Shown in pieces: positions 51,068 to 59,006 of a DNA stretch of 64,000 bases. The notes under the pieces were generated by a model, which worked only from the letters and a program-made list of their open reading frames with translations, searched no databases and was not told the origin of the DNA. Location: the NCBI RefSeq assembly GCF_021532625.1, contig NZ_JAKGAR010000001.1, forward strand, positions 806,001 to 870,000, in the 5' to 3' direction. Each line of letters begins with the position of its first letter. Position 1 is the first letter of the stretch. A program made the position numbers and the translations under genes. The DNA comes from Octadecabacter algicola. GTDB taxonomy: Bacteria; Pseudomonadota; Alphaproteobacteria; Rhodobacterales; Rhodobacteraceae.

Positions 51068-52096
51068 TTACATGCCTATCGCAGCTTTGATCTGATCGAT
51101 AACGCCAGACACGAGGTCAGGGTTGTCGCCAGCAGCGCTTACAGCGGCCTTGAGCGGTGTGGACACCAGCGCGCCAAGGTCGGAACCATCGATCCATTCG
51201 TTAACCTGATCGGCGTTGAATGTTTCTGGTGTCAGCAAGCTTGTGATGTCGATGCCATCAGTTGCAGCTTCGACAGCGGCTTCAGTTGCTGCTTCAGTTG
51301 CAGTGTCCGTCGCAGTTTCAGTCGCAGCATCAACAGCGCCTTCAGCTGTGTCCGTAACAGCGTCAGCTGCATCGGATGCCATTTCAGTCGCACCTTCTAC
51401 AACATCGCCAGCTGTATCAGTTGCCGCGTCAACAACGTCACCAGCTGTGTCCGTAACAGCATCAGCCGCGTCAGATGCCATTTCAGTTGCACCTTCTACA
51501 ACGTCGCCAGCTGCGTCAGTTGCAGCGTCAACAGCGCCTTCAGCAGTGTCAGCAACAGCATCAGCCGCGTCAGATGCCATTTCAGTCGCGCCTTCAACAA
51601 CGTCGCCAGCCGCATCAACTGCGCCCTCAGCCGTGTCAGCAACAGCGTCTGCTGCGTCGGATGCCATTTCTGTCGCACCTTCTACAACGTCGCCAGCTGC
51701 GTCGGTTGCCGCATCAACGGCACCTTCGGCTGTTTCAACAACAGCATCAGCCGCGTCGGATGCCATTTCAGTCGCGCCTTCAACAACGTCGCCAGCCGCA
51801 TCAACTGCGCCTTCTGCAACGTCTGTTACTGCATCAGCCGCGTCAGATGCCATTTCCGTCGCACCTTCTACAACGTCGCCAGCTGCGTCGGTTGCCGCAT
51901 CAACAGCACCTTCAGCCATGTCAGCAGCGCCTTCAGCTACATCGCCAGCCGCGTCCATTGCGCCTTCAGCGGCATCGCCAGCCATTTCAGCTGCGCCAGA
52001 AAACACCTGCGCCGGGTTCTTGCCATTTACGCCCCACTGGAAGCCAAAAAACCCCAGCACTGCGATAACGATAATTGCGATCGTCCCTCTCATCAT
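51068..52096 (-). CDS. LEA-like repetitive acidic protein with membrane anchor
   Basis: A 342-residue protein: an N-terminal hydrophobic anchor (RGTIAIIVIAVLGFFGFQWG), then residues 35-255 built almost only from Ala, Asp, Glu, Val, Gly, Thr, Met and Ser with no Lys, Arg or aromatic residue. Six tandem blocks of 33 or 29 residues carry the core DVVEGATEMASDAADAV. A non-repetitive 58-residue C-terminal domain follows (LLTPETFNADQVNEWIDGSDLG). The 11-residue periodicity recalls late-embryogenesis-abundant group 3 proteins, which form amphipathic helices on drying; apolipoprotein-like or phasin-like packing is another reading. Not a family I can name. Confidence 0.75.
   Translation of the reverse strand: MMRGTIAIIVIAVLGFFGFQWGVNGKNPAQVFSGAAEMAGDAAEGAMDAAGDVAEGAADMAEGAVDAATDAAGDVVEGATEMASDAADAVTDVAEGAVDAAGDVVEGATEMASDAADAVVETAEGAVDAATDAAGDVVEGATEMASDAADAVADTAEGAVDAAGDVVEGATEMASDAADAVADTAEGAVDAATDAAGDVVEGATEMASDAADAVTDTAGDVVDAATDTAGDVVEGATEMASDAADAVTDTAEGAVDAATETATDTATEAATEAAVEAATDGIDITSLLTPETFNADQVNEWIDGSDLGALVSTPLKAAVSAAGDNPDLVSGVIDQIKAAIGM
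51332..51901 (-). repeat. six in-frame tandem repeats, units of 99 or 87 bp
   Basis: Six direct repeats encode blocks of 33, 29, 33, 29, 33 and 33 residues; the short units lack the four codons for DAAT or its equivalent. Nucleotide identity between units is high, including third positions, which points to recent duplication or gene conversion. Confidence 0.9.
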
Positions 52097-52307
52097 CTTC
52101 GTCCTTTTAATACATGGCCACCAAACTGGACCTCGGCGCGAGGTATGTCATGCTGCGTTTGCAAAGAAAAGCGGGAAGCGCCGCTTCGCATTCCCCCTTT
52201 GCGATAGTTCGCAACCAACATACTGAATCCGACGTTTGCGCCTTGAAGTGCGCACTCCACACAGTTAGTTCTAGTCACCAAGGCAAAACAATTTAAGGAC
52301 AAGTCCA

Positions 52308-52859
52308 ATAGCCCGCAGACCTCATAATGCGCCGCCACAGCGCGACACCGGCCCTCGTATCAATGATCGCATCCGTGCATCCGAAATCCGCCTGATTGGC
52401 GCCGAGGGTGAAAATGTCGGCGTTGTTACGCCCGAACGCGCCATGATAATGGCCGAAGACGCAGGCTTGGACCTGGTCGAGATCTCTCCGAACGCATCGC
52501 CGCCCGTGTGTAAAATCATGGACTTTGGGAAATTCAAATACGAAACCCAAAAACGCGAAGCCGAAGCGCGTAAGAAACAAAAGATCATCGAGATCAAAGA
52601 GGTCAAGTTCCGGCCGAACACAGATACCAATGACTACGACGTCAAGATGCGCAATGTGTTCAAGTTCTTGGAAAACGGCGACAAGGTAAAGGTTACCCTG
52701 CGATTCCGTGGCCGTGAAATGGCCCACCAGAACCTTGGTCGTGAGTTGCTGGAACGTGTTGCCGAAGACACCAAGGAACACGGTAAGATCGAAAACTTCC
52801 CGAAAATGGAAGGTCGCCAGATGGTGATGATCATCGGACCGTTGCCACAAAAAGGCTAA
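52308..52859 (+). CDS. infC: translation initiation factor IF-3
   Basis: A 183-residue IF-3 beginning (M)[30 protein letters not shown]. The N-terminal domain, linker ([22 protein letters not shown]) and C-terminal domain ([18 protein letters not shown]) are complete. The start is ATA at 52308-52310, with AAGGA 8 bases upstream. The frame is closed upstream by TAG at 52272 and has no ATG, GTG, TTG or CTG between, so a rare start codon is forced. Starting at the first ATG (52443) would remove the N-terminal domain. Rare start codons let IF-3 repress its own synthesis, as AUU does in E. coli. Confidence 0.95.
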   Translation: MARRPHNAPPQRDTGPRINDRIRASEIRLIGAEGENVGVVTPERAMIMAEDAGLDLVEISPNASPPVCKIMDFGKFKYETQKREAEARKKQKIIEIKEVKFRPNTDTNDYDVKMRNVFKFLENGDKVKVTLRFRGREMAHQNLGRELLERVAEDTKEHGKIENFPKMEGRQMVMIIGPLPQKG

Positions 52860-52879
52860 ATCGCCGGCACATCAAATTC

Positions 52880-52914
52880 GAGAGCGTCGCACTTTGCTGT
52901 GCGGCGCTCTTTTC
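52880..52914 (+). terminator. rho-independent terminator after infC
   Basis: GAGAGCGTCGCAC pairs with GTGCGGCGCTCTT (one G-U), loop TTTGCT, followed by TTTTC. It lies 21 bp after the infC stop. Confidence 0.88.
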
Positions 52915-52935
52915 ATTTGTGGCATTGCAGAGAGC

Positions 52936-53925
52936 TTAGTCGTTATTGGTCTCCGGCAAGGAGCTTAGCAGCCCACCTACCCCCATCGAGCCAATCACAT
53001 CGCTGCCGCAGGGCAGCCCACACAAGATGCGTTCCATAACGAGATCGGCGCCAGTCATCCCGAGAGCCCGTGCGCATGCAGGCAATCCAATAACAGGAAC
53101 ATCACCGATCTTGCCTGTGAACAAAAGATGCCCTGGGTTTACAGGTATACCAAAGTGAAGAACGTCCCCACCGACAGCGCGCAATGCACATGGTGCAATG
53201 TCTTGTTCGTCTAGCGTCGCGGCGGCTGTCAAAATGAATATCACTTGACCTTGTGCGTGCGACAATGCCTCGACCATAGCGGTGCTGGTATCGTGCGGCA
53301 CATCAATGACTTCCTGCAAGGTACATCCAAGGCGATCCAACCGTTCTTCAAGGGAACGGCGGCCGTTTGGATGGTGACGCGCGCCTGCATGATGGGTTTC
53401 AATCAATGTGGCGCGTGTCAATTTTGCCTTACGCACGTTTACGGCAGGCAACCCGCCCGCCACCGCATCGCACACACGCCCTAAACTGGCTCTGCTCACC
53501 CCGTAGGACATGACATTGATATTGGCGAGGACCACACCAGCAGTCACCCGATGCAGGTTGGGTAGCGTAGCCAACGCGATCCGCGGGTCAATTCGGTTCA
53601 GGGCATTAAGCCGTGCAACGTCAAGTTCAAGCAATCCCGCACGATGGGCGCGAATGGAGATGTTTCCCAATTTTACCTTACTTAGGTAAAGGCCTTGTCG
53701 TTCGGGGTTTGGCACCAGAGCCTCTGCGACTTGGGTCGCGGCATCGTCTTCGGGGATATCGTTGTCCCCCCGCCGGACAACTGACACGTTAAGCAAACCA
53801 AAAGCGGCAAGGGTTTCGAGATGCCCATCGCCCAGCACGATGCCTTTGCTTAGGCTTGCGACAGGCACGCCGTGTGCCAGAATCGCGCCAGCAGCTTCGG
53901 CCAATGGAACGGATCCAAACCTCAT
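52936..53925 (-). CDS. molybdopterin-binding (MoCF-type) protein
   Basis: A 329-residue protein related to the MoaB/MoeA molybdopterin-binding superfamily. The C-terminal half shows ILTAAATLDEQDIAPCALRAVGG and GHLLFTGKIGDVPVIGLPACARALG, a usual pattern in proteins encoded beside XdhC. A role in molybdenum cofactor handling for a hydroxylase (xanthine or CO dehydrogenase type) is likely, although no such enzyme is in the window. It lies 3 bp after xdhC. Confidence 0.82.
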   Translation of the reverse strand: MRFGSVPLAEAAGAILAHGVPVASLSKGIVLGDGHLETLAAFGLLNVSVVRRGDNDIPEDDAATQVAEALVPNPERQGLYLSKVKLGNISIRAHRAGLLELDVARLNALNRIDPRIALATLPNLHRVTAGVVLANINVMSYGVSRASLGRVCDAVAGGLPAVNVRKAKLTRATLIETHHAGARHHPNGRRSLEERLDRLGCTLQEVIDVPHDTSTAMVEALSHAQGQVIFILTAAATLDEQDIAPCALRAVGGDVLHFGIPVNPGHLLFTGKIGDVPVIGLPACARALGMTGADLVMERILCGLPCGSDVIGSMGVGGLLSSLPETNND

Positions 53926-53928
53926 GGT

Positions 53929-54909
53929 TTATGCCTTATGTAGAACTTGCGTGATTTCGGCCATAATGCTCACCGCGATCTCAGCAGGTGCGCGACCACC
54001 AAGGTCCAAGCCAACCGGCGCGTGAATTCGTGCAATTTCTGTGTCATCGAACCCAGCCTCCCTTAGCCGTTCCACTCGTTTTGCGTGGGTCCGTGTCGAC
54101 CCCAAGCACCCGAGGTAAAACACATCAGTTCTTAAGGCGGCCTTAATCGCAGGATCATCTAGTTTGGAATCGTGGGTTAGCGTTACGACAGCGCTGCGAC
54201 TGTCCAACTGTGCCGCGTTGAGGGCCGCATCGGGCCAGTCGTCACTTAGCTCGACGTTTGGGAACCTGACCACTGACGCAAACGCTGGGCGCGGGTCGAT
54301 CAACTGAACGTCAAATCCGCAGGATTTCGCCATTGGGACAAAGTGCTGCGCAATGTGAACGCCACCCACCACAAACAAGCGAAGGGGCGGAGTATGGACC
54401 GCGACAAAGATTTCACCGCCCTGCTCCAGCCCCGAACGGTTTGTTCGGAACCTATCAGCGTAGCGGTCCGGCCCGACCAGATACCGCGTTCCACTGCGCA
54501 AGTCGGCGACATATCCAACTGGCACTCGTGTTTTAATCGCATTCACTAGGTCTTCGAGGGCGTCCAATGGCATTGCCACTTGGCCCTTTCCGCCAATGGG
54601 CTCGACCAAGATTTTCACCCGCCCGCCGCATGCCAATCCCACGGCAAAGGCGTCCTCGTCACTGACACCATACTCCAACACACGGGCTGTGCCATCTTCC
54701 AGTACCTCAAGTGCCTCAGTGACGACCGCACCTTCTACACACCCACCAGAGACTGACCCCATCATGTGACCATCTTCGCGGATAACCAACTGGCTGCCGG
54801 CGCCACAAAGAGCGGAGCCCCAAGCCTCAAGAACAGTGGCAACAGCGACGCCCTGCCCAGCCTGAACCCATTCAAGGGCGTCTTCTAAAACTCTGGCATC
54901 TTTGGTCAA
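53929..54909 (-). CDS. XdhC/CoxI-family molybdenum-cofactor maturation protein
   Basis: A 326-residue XdhC protein with an N-terminal XdhC/CoxI domain ([35 protein letters not shown]) and a C-terminal Rossmann-like domain ([30 protein letters not shown]). XdhC inserts sulfurated molybdenum cofactor into xanthine-dehydrogenase-type enzymes. It overlaps the LysM gene stop by 4 nt. Confidence 0.9.
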   Translation of the reverse strand: MTKDARVLEDALEWVQAGQGVAVATVLEAWGSALCGAGSQLVIREDGHMMGSVSGGCVEGAVVTEALEVLEDGTARVLEYGVSDEDAFAVGLACGGRVKILVEPIGGKGQVAMPLDALEDLVNAIKTRVPVGYVADLRSGTRYLVGPDRYADRFRTNRSGLEQGGEIFVAVHTPPLRLFVVGGVHIAQHFVPMAKSCGFDVQLIDPRPAFASVVRFPNVELSDDWPDAALNAAQLDSRSAVVTLTHDSKLDDPAIKAALRTDVFYLGCLGSTRTHAKRVERLREAGFDDTEIARIHAPVGLDLGGRAPAEIAVSIMAEITQVLHKA

Positions 54910-56270
54910 TTTTCGTTTCCAGAGTCATCAGTTGGTATGGTGAAAACTTGTCCAGGATAGATCAAGTCCGGGTCTCGGATGCTGTCACGATTGGCTTCAA
55001 AGACCTTCACATAAAGGACGCCATTGCCGTAACGCTCCTCTGCGATTGCCCACAACGTGGCGCCCGGTTGAACAGTGCGGGTTGCGACCGTGAATTCAGG
55101 GTTTGCAACGTCGTCGGCCATGGCCTCGATGACATCTTCAGGGGCTTCGCGCAGAAATGGTGTTTCGATCCGACTGATAACATCGCCCTCTGAATCCAGC
55201 TCATCAATGCGCAAGGTGTACACACCAGTATCAACGTCCGGCAAATCCCCGCGCCAGCCGCCATCAGCATCAACCGGCAAGCGGCTGACAGGCGTGTTAT
55301 CCACATAGAACTGAACGAACCCGTCACCCACTGCACGCCCCTGCAACACGACTTCGCCGTCGGGGTCGTAGGTGATCGCATCCAAAGCGACCGAGGACAT
55401 GACTTCGGGTGGGCTGTTAGATGCAATTGCTGGCTGGACAACGTCCACACCGTCTTCGGTAATGGCCAAGACCGCAGGGGCCGCGGGGGTGACCGTCACG
55501 GGGTCCTCGTCTGCCTCAAACTCAACTGTCACATCTACTGCGGGTTCGGTCGACTCGGGCTCAGCTTCTGGTGGCTCAGGCACATTCTCGGATTCGCTTT
55601 GGGGCTCGCTCGTCGTTTCAGGCGCTGGTTCCGGTGTTGTCTCTGGAATTGGTTGCGGTGTTGGTTCAGGCGCTATATCCGCAGCCGCGACTTCAATCGG
55701 TGCTGGGTTTGCATCCAGAATGAACCTGCGATCAGCGAGACGTGCAGCACCGTCAGGATCGCTTTGCAGTTCCATTATCCTTGGGGTTTCGGAATACCCG
55801 ATGAAGCCAATCACAACAAAGGCCCCATCCGCGCCAGCATCCGCTCGTTCGAACTCAGTGCCGTCAATCAAGACGGCGACGGGTGTGTTTGGTTCTGACA
55901 GCCCTGACACCAGCAGGCTTCCATCCGCTTCGAAACGCCGGTCCGTAAGCTCGGGCGCACGTATAGGAGCGACCTCAGCTACGGCGTCATCCGCCTCAAC
56001 CGCCGCGTCATTGGCATCAACGGCTACCTCGTCGGTTTCAGTTACCGCATCATCGGTTGTAGAAACTTCAGGCTCAGGTGCCGGCTGAACAACTAGTTCA
56101 GCTGGATCAGCACTGCTTTCTTCAACAAGAATCTCGGCCACAGGCATTTGTTCAACAACGTCGTCTTGTTCAGCTGTGGCCAAATCGGACAGTGGCCGCA
56201 TGTAGATCGCAGCTACGATTGCGACAGCGACTGCACCGCCCCCGACAATTGAAAGTGTCTTAGTCTGCAC
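54906..56270 (-). CDS. LysM-domain membrane-anchored protein
   Basis: A 454-residue protein with an N-terminal hydrophobic anchor ([19 protein letters not shown]), long Glu/Pro/Val-rich low-complexity stretches (residues 35-110 and 205-260), two Ig-like segments ([40 protein letters not shown]), and a C-terminal LysM ([22 protein letters not shown] ending [10 protein letters not shown]) that binds peptidoglycan. The start is GTG at 56270, with GGGGAGGAAAATC just upstream; a longer reading to 56411 lacks a signal. Related proteins are common in Rhodobacteraceae; function unknown. Confidence 0.85.
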   Translation of the reverse strand: MQTKTLSIVGGGAVAVAIVAAIYMRPLSDLATAEQDDVVEQMPVAEILVEESSADPAELVVQPAPEPEVSTTDDAVTETDEVAVDANDAAVEADDAVAEVAPIRAPELTDRRFEADGSLLVSGLSEPNTPVAVLIDGTEFERADAGADGAFVVIGFIGYSETPRIMELQSDPDGAARLADRRFILDANPAPIEVAAADIAPEPTPQPIPETTPEPAPETTSEPQSESENVPEPPEAEPESTEPAVDVTVEFEADEDPVTVTPAAPAVLAITEDGVDVVQPAIASNSPPEVMSSVALDAITYDPDGEVVLQGRAVGDGFVQFYVDNTPVSRLPVDADGGWRGDLPDVDTGVYTLRIDELDSEGDVISRIETPFLREAPEDVIEAMADDVANPEFTVATRTVQPGATLWAIAEERYGNGVLYVKVFEANRDSIRDPDLIYPGQVFTIPTDDSGNEN

Positions 56271-56368
56271 GATTTTCCTCCCCAACCGTTGGCAGACACT
56301 AGCAACGCAGCTATCACGGGTCAAAGCTGCAATGCGCAGCACCCGTTTAACGTGACTGGAGCTAATCT

Positions 56369-56932
56369 GTGGCCGGAATACCCTTTTCCGTTTGTGTCTA
56401 CTGTGGATCACGCGATGGCGCTGATCCGGCTTATGCCAAAGCTGCCGAAGATGTCGGCACGATGCTCGCGGCTAAAGGCTGGCGCTTGGTTTACGGCGCC
56501 GGAGATGTCGGTCTTATGGGCCGCGTCGCCCGTGCGGCACAGGCCGGTGGCGGCAATACATTTGGCGTCATCCCCCAGCACCTGATGGATTGGGAGGTTG
56601 GCAAGACGGACCTGACGACTTTCATCGTCACCGAGACCATGCACGAACGCAAAAAGGTCATGCTGATGAATGCAAACGCCGTTGTCGTGCTCCCTGGCGG
56701 GGCTGGCAGCTTGGATGAATTGTTCGAGGCCCTGACATGGCGCCAGCTTGGCCTCCATTCAAAGCCGGTCTTCCTTTTGAATACTAATGGCTATTGGAAT
56801 GCCCTACTGGCGCTCATGGATCAGATTATCGACCAAGGTTTTGCGGATGCGGCCCTATTGGATTACATGACAGTCGTGGACAACGTCGAAGAGTTGGAAA
56901 CAGTGCTGAAACCTAACACCGCGGGCGCATGA
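56369..56932 (+). CDS. LOG-family (TIGR00730) nucleotide phosphoribohydrolase
   Basis: A 187-residue Rossmann-fold protein starting with [15 protein letters not shown] and carrying the catalytic [12 protein letters not shown] motif near residue 110 and TETMHERK near residue 88. Members release the base from cytokinin riboside 5'-monophosphate or AMP. The start is GTG at 56369, preceded by TGGAGC. Divergent from the LysM gene. Confidence 0.92.
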   Translation: MAGIPFSVCVYCGSRDGADPAYAKAAEDVGTMLAAKGWRLVYGAGDVGLMGRVARAAQAGGGNTFGVIPQHLMDWEVGKTDLTTFIVTETMHERKKVMLMNANAVVVLPGGAGSLDELFEALTWRQLGLHSKPVFLLNTNGYWNALLALMDQIIDQGFADAALLDYMTVVDNVEELETVLKPNTAGA

Positions 56933-57208
56933 CTTATTAAAGCTCGCTTTGAGCCTATCTATCCATCGCGACGGACGCTGCAGCTAACACAAATCAAAAC
57001 CTATCCTTTTGGATCAATTTTTATACTTTTTCGGTTTTGTAGAATGGGTCTCTATCTGAGAACCTATCTGTGTAAAGCAACATAAACTCCTCAGGATGCA
57101 GGACAGCTCATGACGACATGAGCGGTCCTGCCTTCAGGCCAAAACTTTAGCGCTGATGCGTGGGTTCGGACTACAGACGAAGGAGTGTTTCCAGCTAGGA
57201 AAACGGAT
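56933..57208. other. 276-bp intergenic region with a strong hairpin
   Basis: No ORF is supported. GCAGGAC-A-GCTCAT (57098-57111) pairs with ATGAGC-G-GTCCTGC (57118-57131): 13 base pairs around one A/G mismatch, loop GACGAC. No T-run follows, so it is not a standard terminator. It could be a small RNA, a processing site or a palindromic repeat element. Confidence 0.6.
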
Positions 57209-57409
57209 ATGAGCAGCAGCGCCCGATTATTAGCAAGCGTCATAATTGCGATGGTCGGCGCATCGATCCTAGCGATCTTAGCATTGAGCTTTGGCTTTCA
57301 ACCATTGAGTGCAGGTCTTACATACTGCCTGAGCGGCTCCGTAATACTGGTACTCGCGGCAATGTCCCTGCCCACCTGTTCCGAGCACGATGCGGAAAAC
57401 GAACGCTAG
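57209..57409 (+). CDS. small two-helix membrane protein, hypothetical
   Basis: A 66-residue protein beginning MSSSARLLASVIIAMVGASILAI, with two hydrophobic segments (residues 5-28 and 32-54) and a charged tail SEHDAENER. AGGAAAA precedes the ATG at 57209. Unrecognised; the clean membrane topology and ribosome-binding site favour a real gene, but weakly. Confidence 0.45.
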   Translation: MSSSARLLASVIIAMVGASILAILALSFGFQPLSAGLTYCLSGSVILVLAAMSLPTCSEHDAENER

Positions 57410-57483
57410 CGTTAGTGTGTCACCCAATCGGACATGCACAGGCAAAACAACTGACGGCGTGAATGACGCTAAGCGAACCAGCC

Positions 57484-58041
57484 CTATCTTCGCTCAAACG
57501 CCCGCATTCTTGCAATAAATTCCGATGTCTCTCTCATGCATGACAAACGGTATTTGGGGCCGATAAAATCATTATAGATTGAAAGGTGAGCGTTGTACGA
57601 CGACTGTGATTTTCTGTCCCAATATCCTGATGACCACTCTTCCAACTCTACAAAGTTGCCAGATGAGCCACGCGCCAATTCTCTTTCAAGCAAATTCTCA
57701 CGGCTTTCTGACCACGGAATGTCAGTCCAGATTACGCAGGTAACCCGATCTATGATTGGGCTGACCAACCAGCCATAGACGCCTTCGATAACCCATTGAT
57801 CGCGCTCGGCCTCTTTACGGGTCTTGGCAATAGCGACCAGCGTGTTCTCTTTACGGCTGTAGTCCCCATCGACCCAACGTATCTGATCAAGATCTACAAC
57901 ACGGACTGACAATTCTTCACCCAAGCGTTTGGATAACCAGCTTTTGCCCGACGCTGTGTTGCCAAAAATTACCGTTCGATCAAATCGGTTAGGCGGGAAA
58001 CATTGATCAATACCGTCTTCCAACATTTCAAATACCCTCAT
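57484..58041 (-). CDS. P-loop NTPase, adenylate-kinase / topology-modulation-like
   Basis: About 185 residues. Walker A is FGNTASGKSW near residue 30, followed by LSKRLGEELSVRVVDLDQIRW, the acceptor-site pattern of FlaR/AK-like kinases (small cytosolic nucleotide kinases often called topology modulation proteins). WVIEGVYGWL follows. Substrate unknown. The start is uncertain: 58041 is used here; 58074 and 58026 are alternatives, the last behind GAGGG. Confidence 0.75.
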   Translation of the reverse strand: MRVFEMLEDGIDQCFPPNRFDRTVIFGNTASGKSWLSKRLGEELSVRVVDLDQIRWVDGDYSRKENTLVAIAKTRKEAERDQWVIEGVYGWLVSPIIDRVTCVIWTDIPWSESRENLLERELARGSSGNFVELEEWSSGYWDRKSQSSYNAHLSIYNDFIGPKYRLSCMRETSEFIARMRAFERR

Positions 58042-58116
58042 GAAACCAGGTCTGAATAACGTGCGTTTGTTCATCGTACAACGACCGCAACATCCTTCAG
58101 AACGGGCACTTTCCAA

Positions 58117-58146
58117 ACGAAAAAGGCCCGCCAAACTGGCGGGCCT
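58117..58146 (-). terminator. rho-independent terminator after sodB
   Basis: On the minus strand AGGCCCGCCA pairs with TGGCGGGCCT (58124-58133 with 58137-58146), loop GTT, followed by TTTTTCG. It lies 23 bp after the sodB stop and partly overlaps the 5' region of the P-loop gene. Confidence 0.9.
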
Positions 58147-58169
58147 CCTCTATGTCAAGATCGTTCAAA

Positions 58170-58769
58170 TCACATACGGGATGCGACATTTTCCCAGTTC
58201 ACAAGGTTGTCGAGGAAGTTTGTGAGGTATTTCGGGCGCGCGTTGCGGAAGTCGATGTAATAGGAATGTTCCCAAACATCACAGCCCAGCAATGCTGTCT
58301 GGCCAAAGCAAAGTGGGTTCACACCGTTTTCAGTCTTGGTCACAGCCAAAGACCCGTCCGCGTTTTTCACGAGCCATGCCCAACCGGAACCGAACTGGCC
58401 AGCGCCTGCTGCGGAGAACTGAGACTTGAAATCATCAACAGAGCCAAAGCTCTCTTTGATGGCTGCTTCCAGCTCGGATGGCATAGAAGACGTGCCTGGG
58501 CCCATCATTTCCCAAAACTGGTTGTGGTTCCAAAGCTGGGAGATGTTGTTGAAGATGCCGTTTTGGGCAACAGCGGATGCATCATATGTGCCAACGATGA
58601 TCTCTTCGAGGGATTTGCCAGCCCATTCTGTGCCTTCAATCGCCTTGTTACCATTGGTGACATAAGCGTTGTGGTGCAGGTCGTGGTGGTATTCCATCGT
58701 TTCAGCGGACATGCCTTTATCAGCAAGTGCGTCGTGAGCGTAGGGAAGATCTGGAAGTTCGAAAGCCAT
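58170..58769 (-). CDS. sodB: iron (or Fe/Mn) superoxide dismutase
   Basis: A 199-residue cytosolic dismutase. Metal ligands: His in MEYHHDLHHNAYV near residue 26, His in LWNHNQFW near residue 75, and Asp/His in CDVWEHSYYIDFRNARP. Residues ahead of the first motif (MAFELPDLPYAHDAL) fit the iron type; iron versus manganese cannot be settled by motif alone. The start at 58769 gives the standard N-terminus. Confidence 0.95.
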   Translation of the reverse strand: MAFELPDLPYAHDALADKGMSAETMEYHHDLHHNAYVTNGNKAIEGTEWAGKSLEEIIVGTYDASAVAQNGIFNNISQLWNHNQFWEMMGPGTSSMPSELEAAIKESFGSVDDFKSQFSAAGAGQFGSGWAWLVKNADGSLAVTKTENGVNPLCFGQTALLGCDVWEHSYYIDFRNARPKYLTNFLDNLVNWENVASRM

Positions 58770-59006
58770 CTGTAACCTCATTGGATTAAAAGTTTGTCTG
58801 CCACGTAACAAAGCTGTTGGAGCGCGAACGTCAAGGTTGTTTGCATCAAAATGGTCGCATTCGGCATTGTTTCCCCCTTAGCGACAGTGGACTTGAGAGG
58901 TAAGGTCGCTATGCTACGGCCCAAGGTCGGACTAATCGGCACCAGCGCGGAAATTGCGCAACGAGAGCAGGTATATTGTGAATTCTAACCAGCGGGGCCG
59001 CATCTA

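Noticed and set aside
51332-51901. Regular repeats that could be taken for a CRISPR array
   Set aside because: The units are in frame, 99/87 bp, contiguous without unique spacers, and encode a periodic protein.
51216-52226. Plus-strand ORF of 336 codons rich in Ala-Ser-Val across the LEA-like gene
   Set aside because: It is the mirror of the repeat composition on the other strand. It has no ribosome-binding site or signal, while the minus-strand frame has an anchor and a non-repetitive C-terminal domain.
52443-52859. infC starting at the first ATG
   Set aside because: This removes the conserved N-terminal domain. The upstream frame is open to ATA 52308, with a good ribosome-binding site and a clear IF-3 sequence.
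58879-58911. TAGCGAC / GTCGCTA inverted repeat upstream of the glycosyltransferase operon
   Set aside because: Seven base pairs separated by 19 bases can arise by chance; no supporting context.
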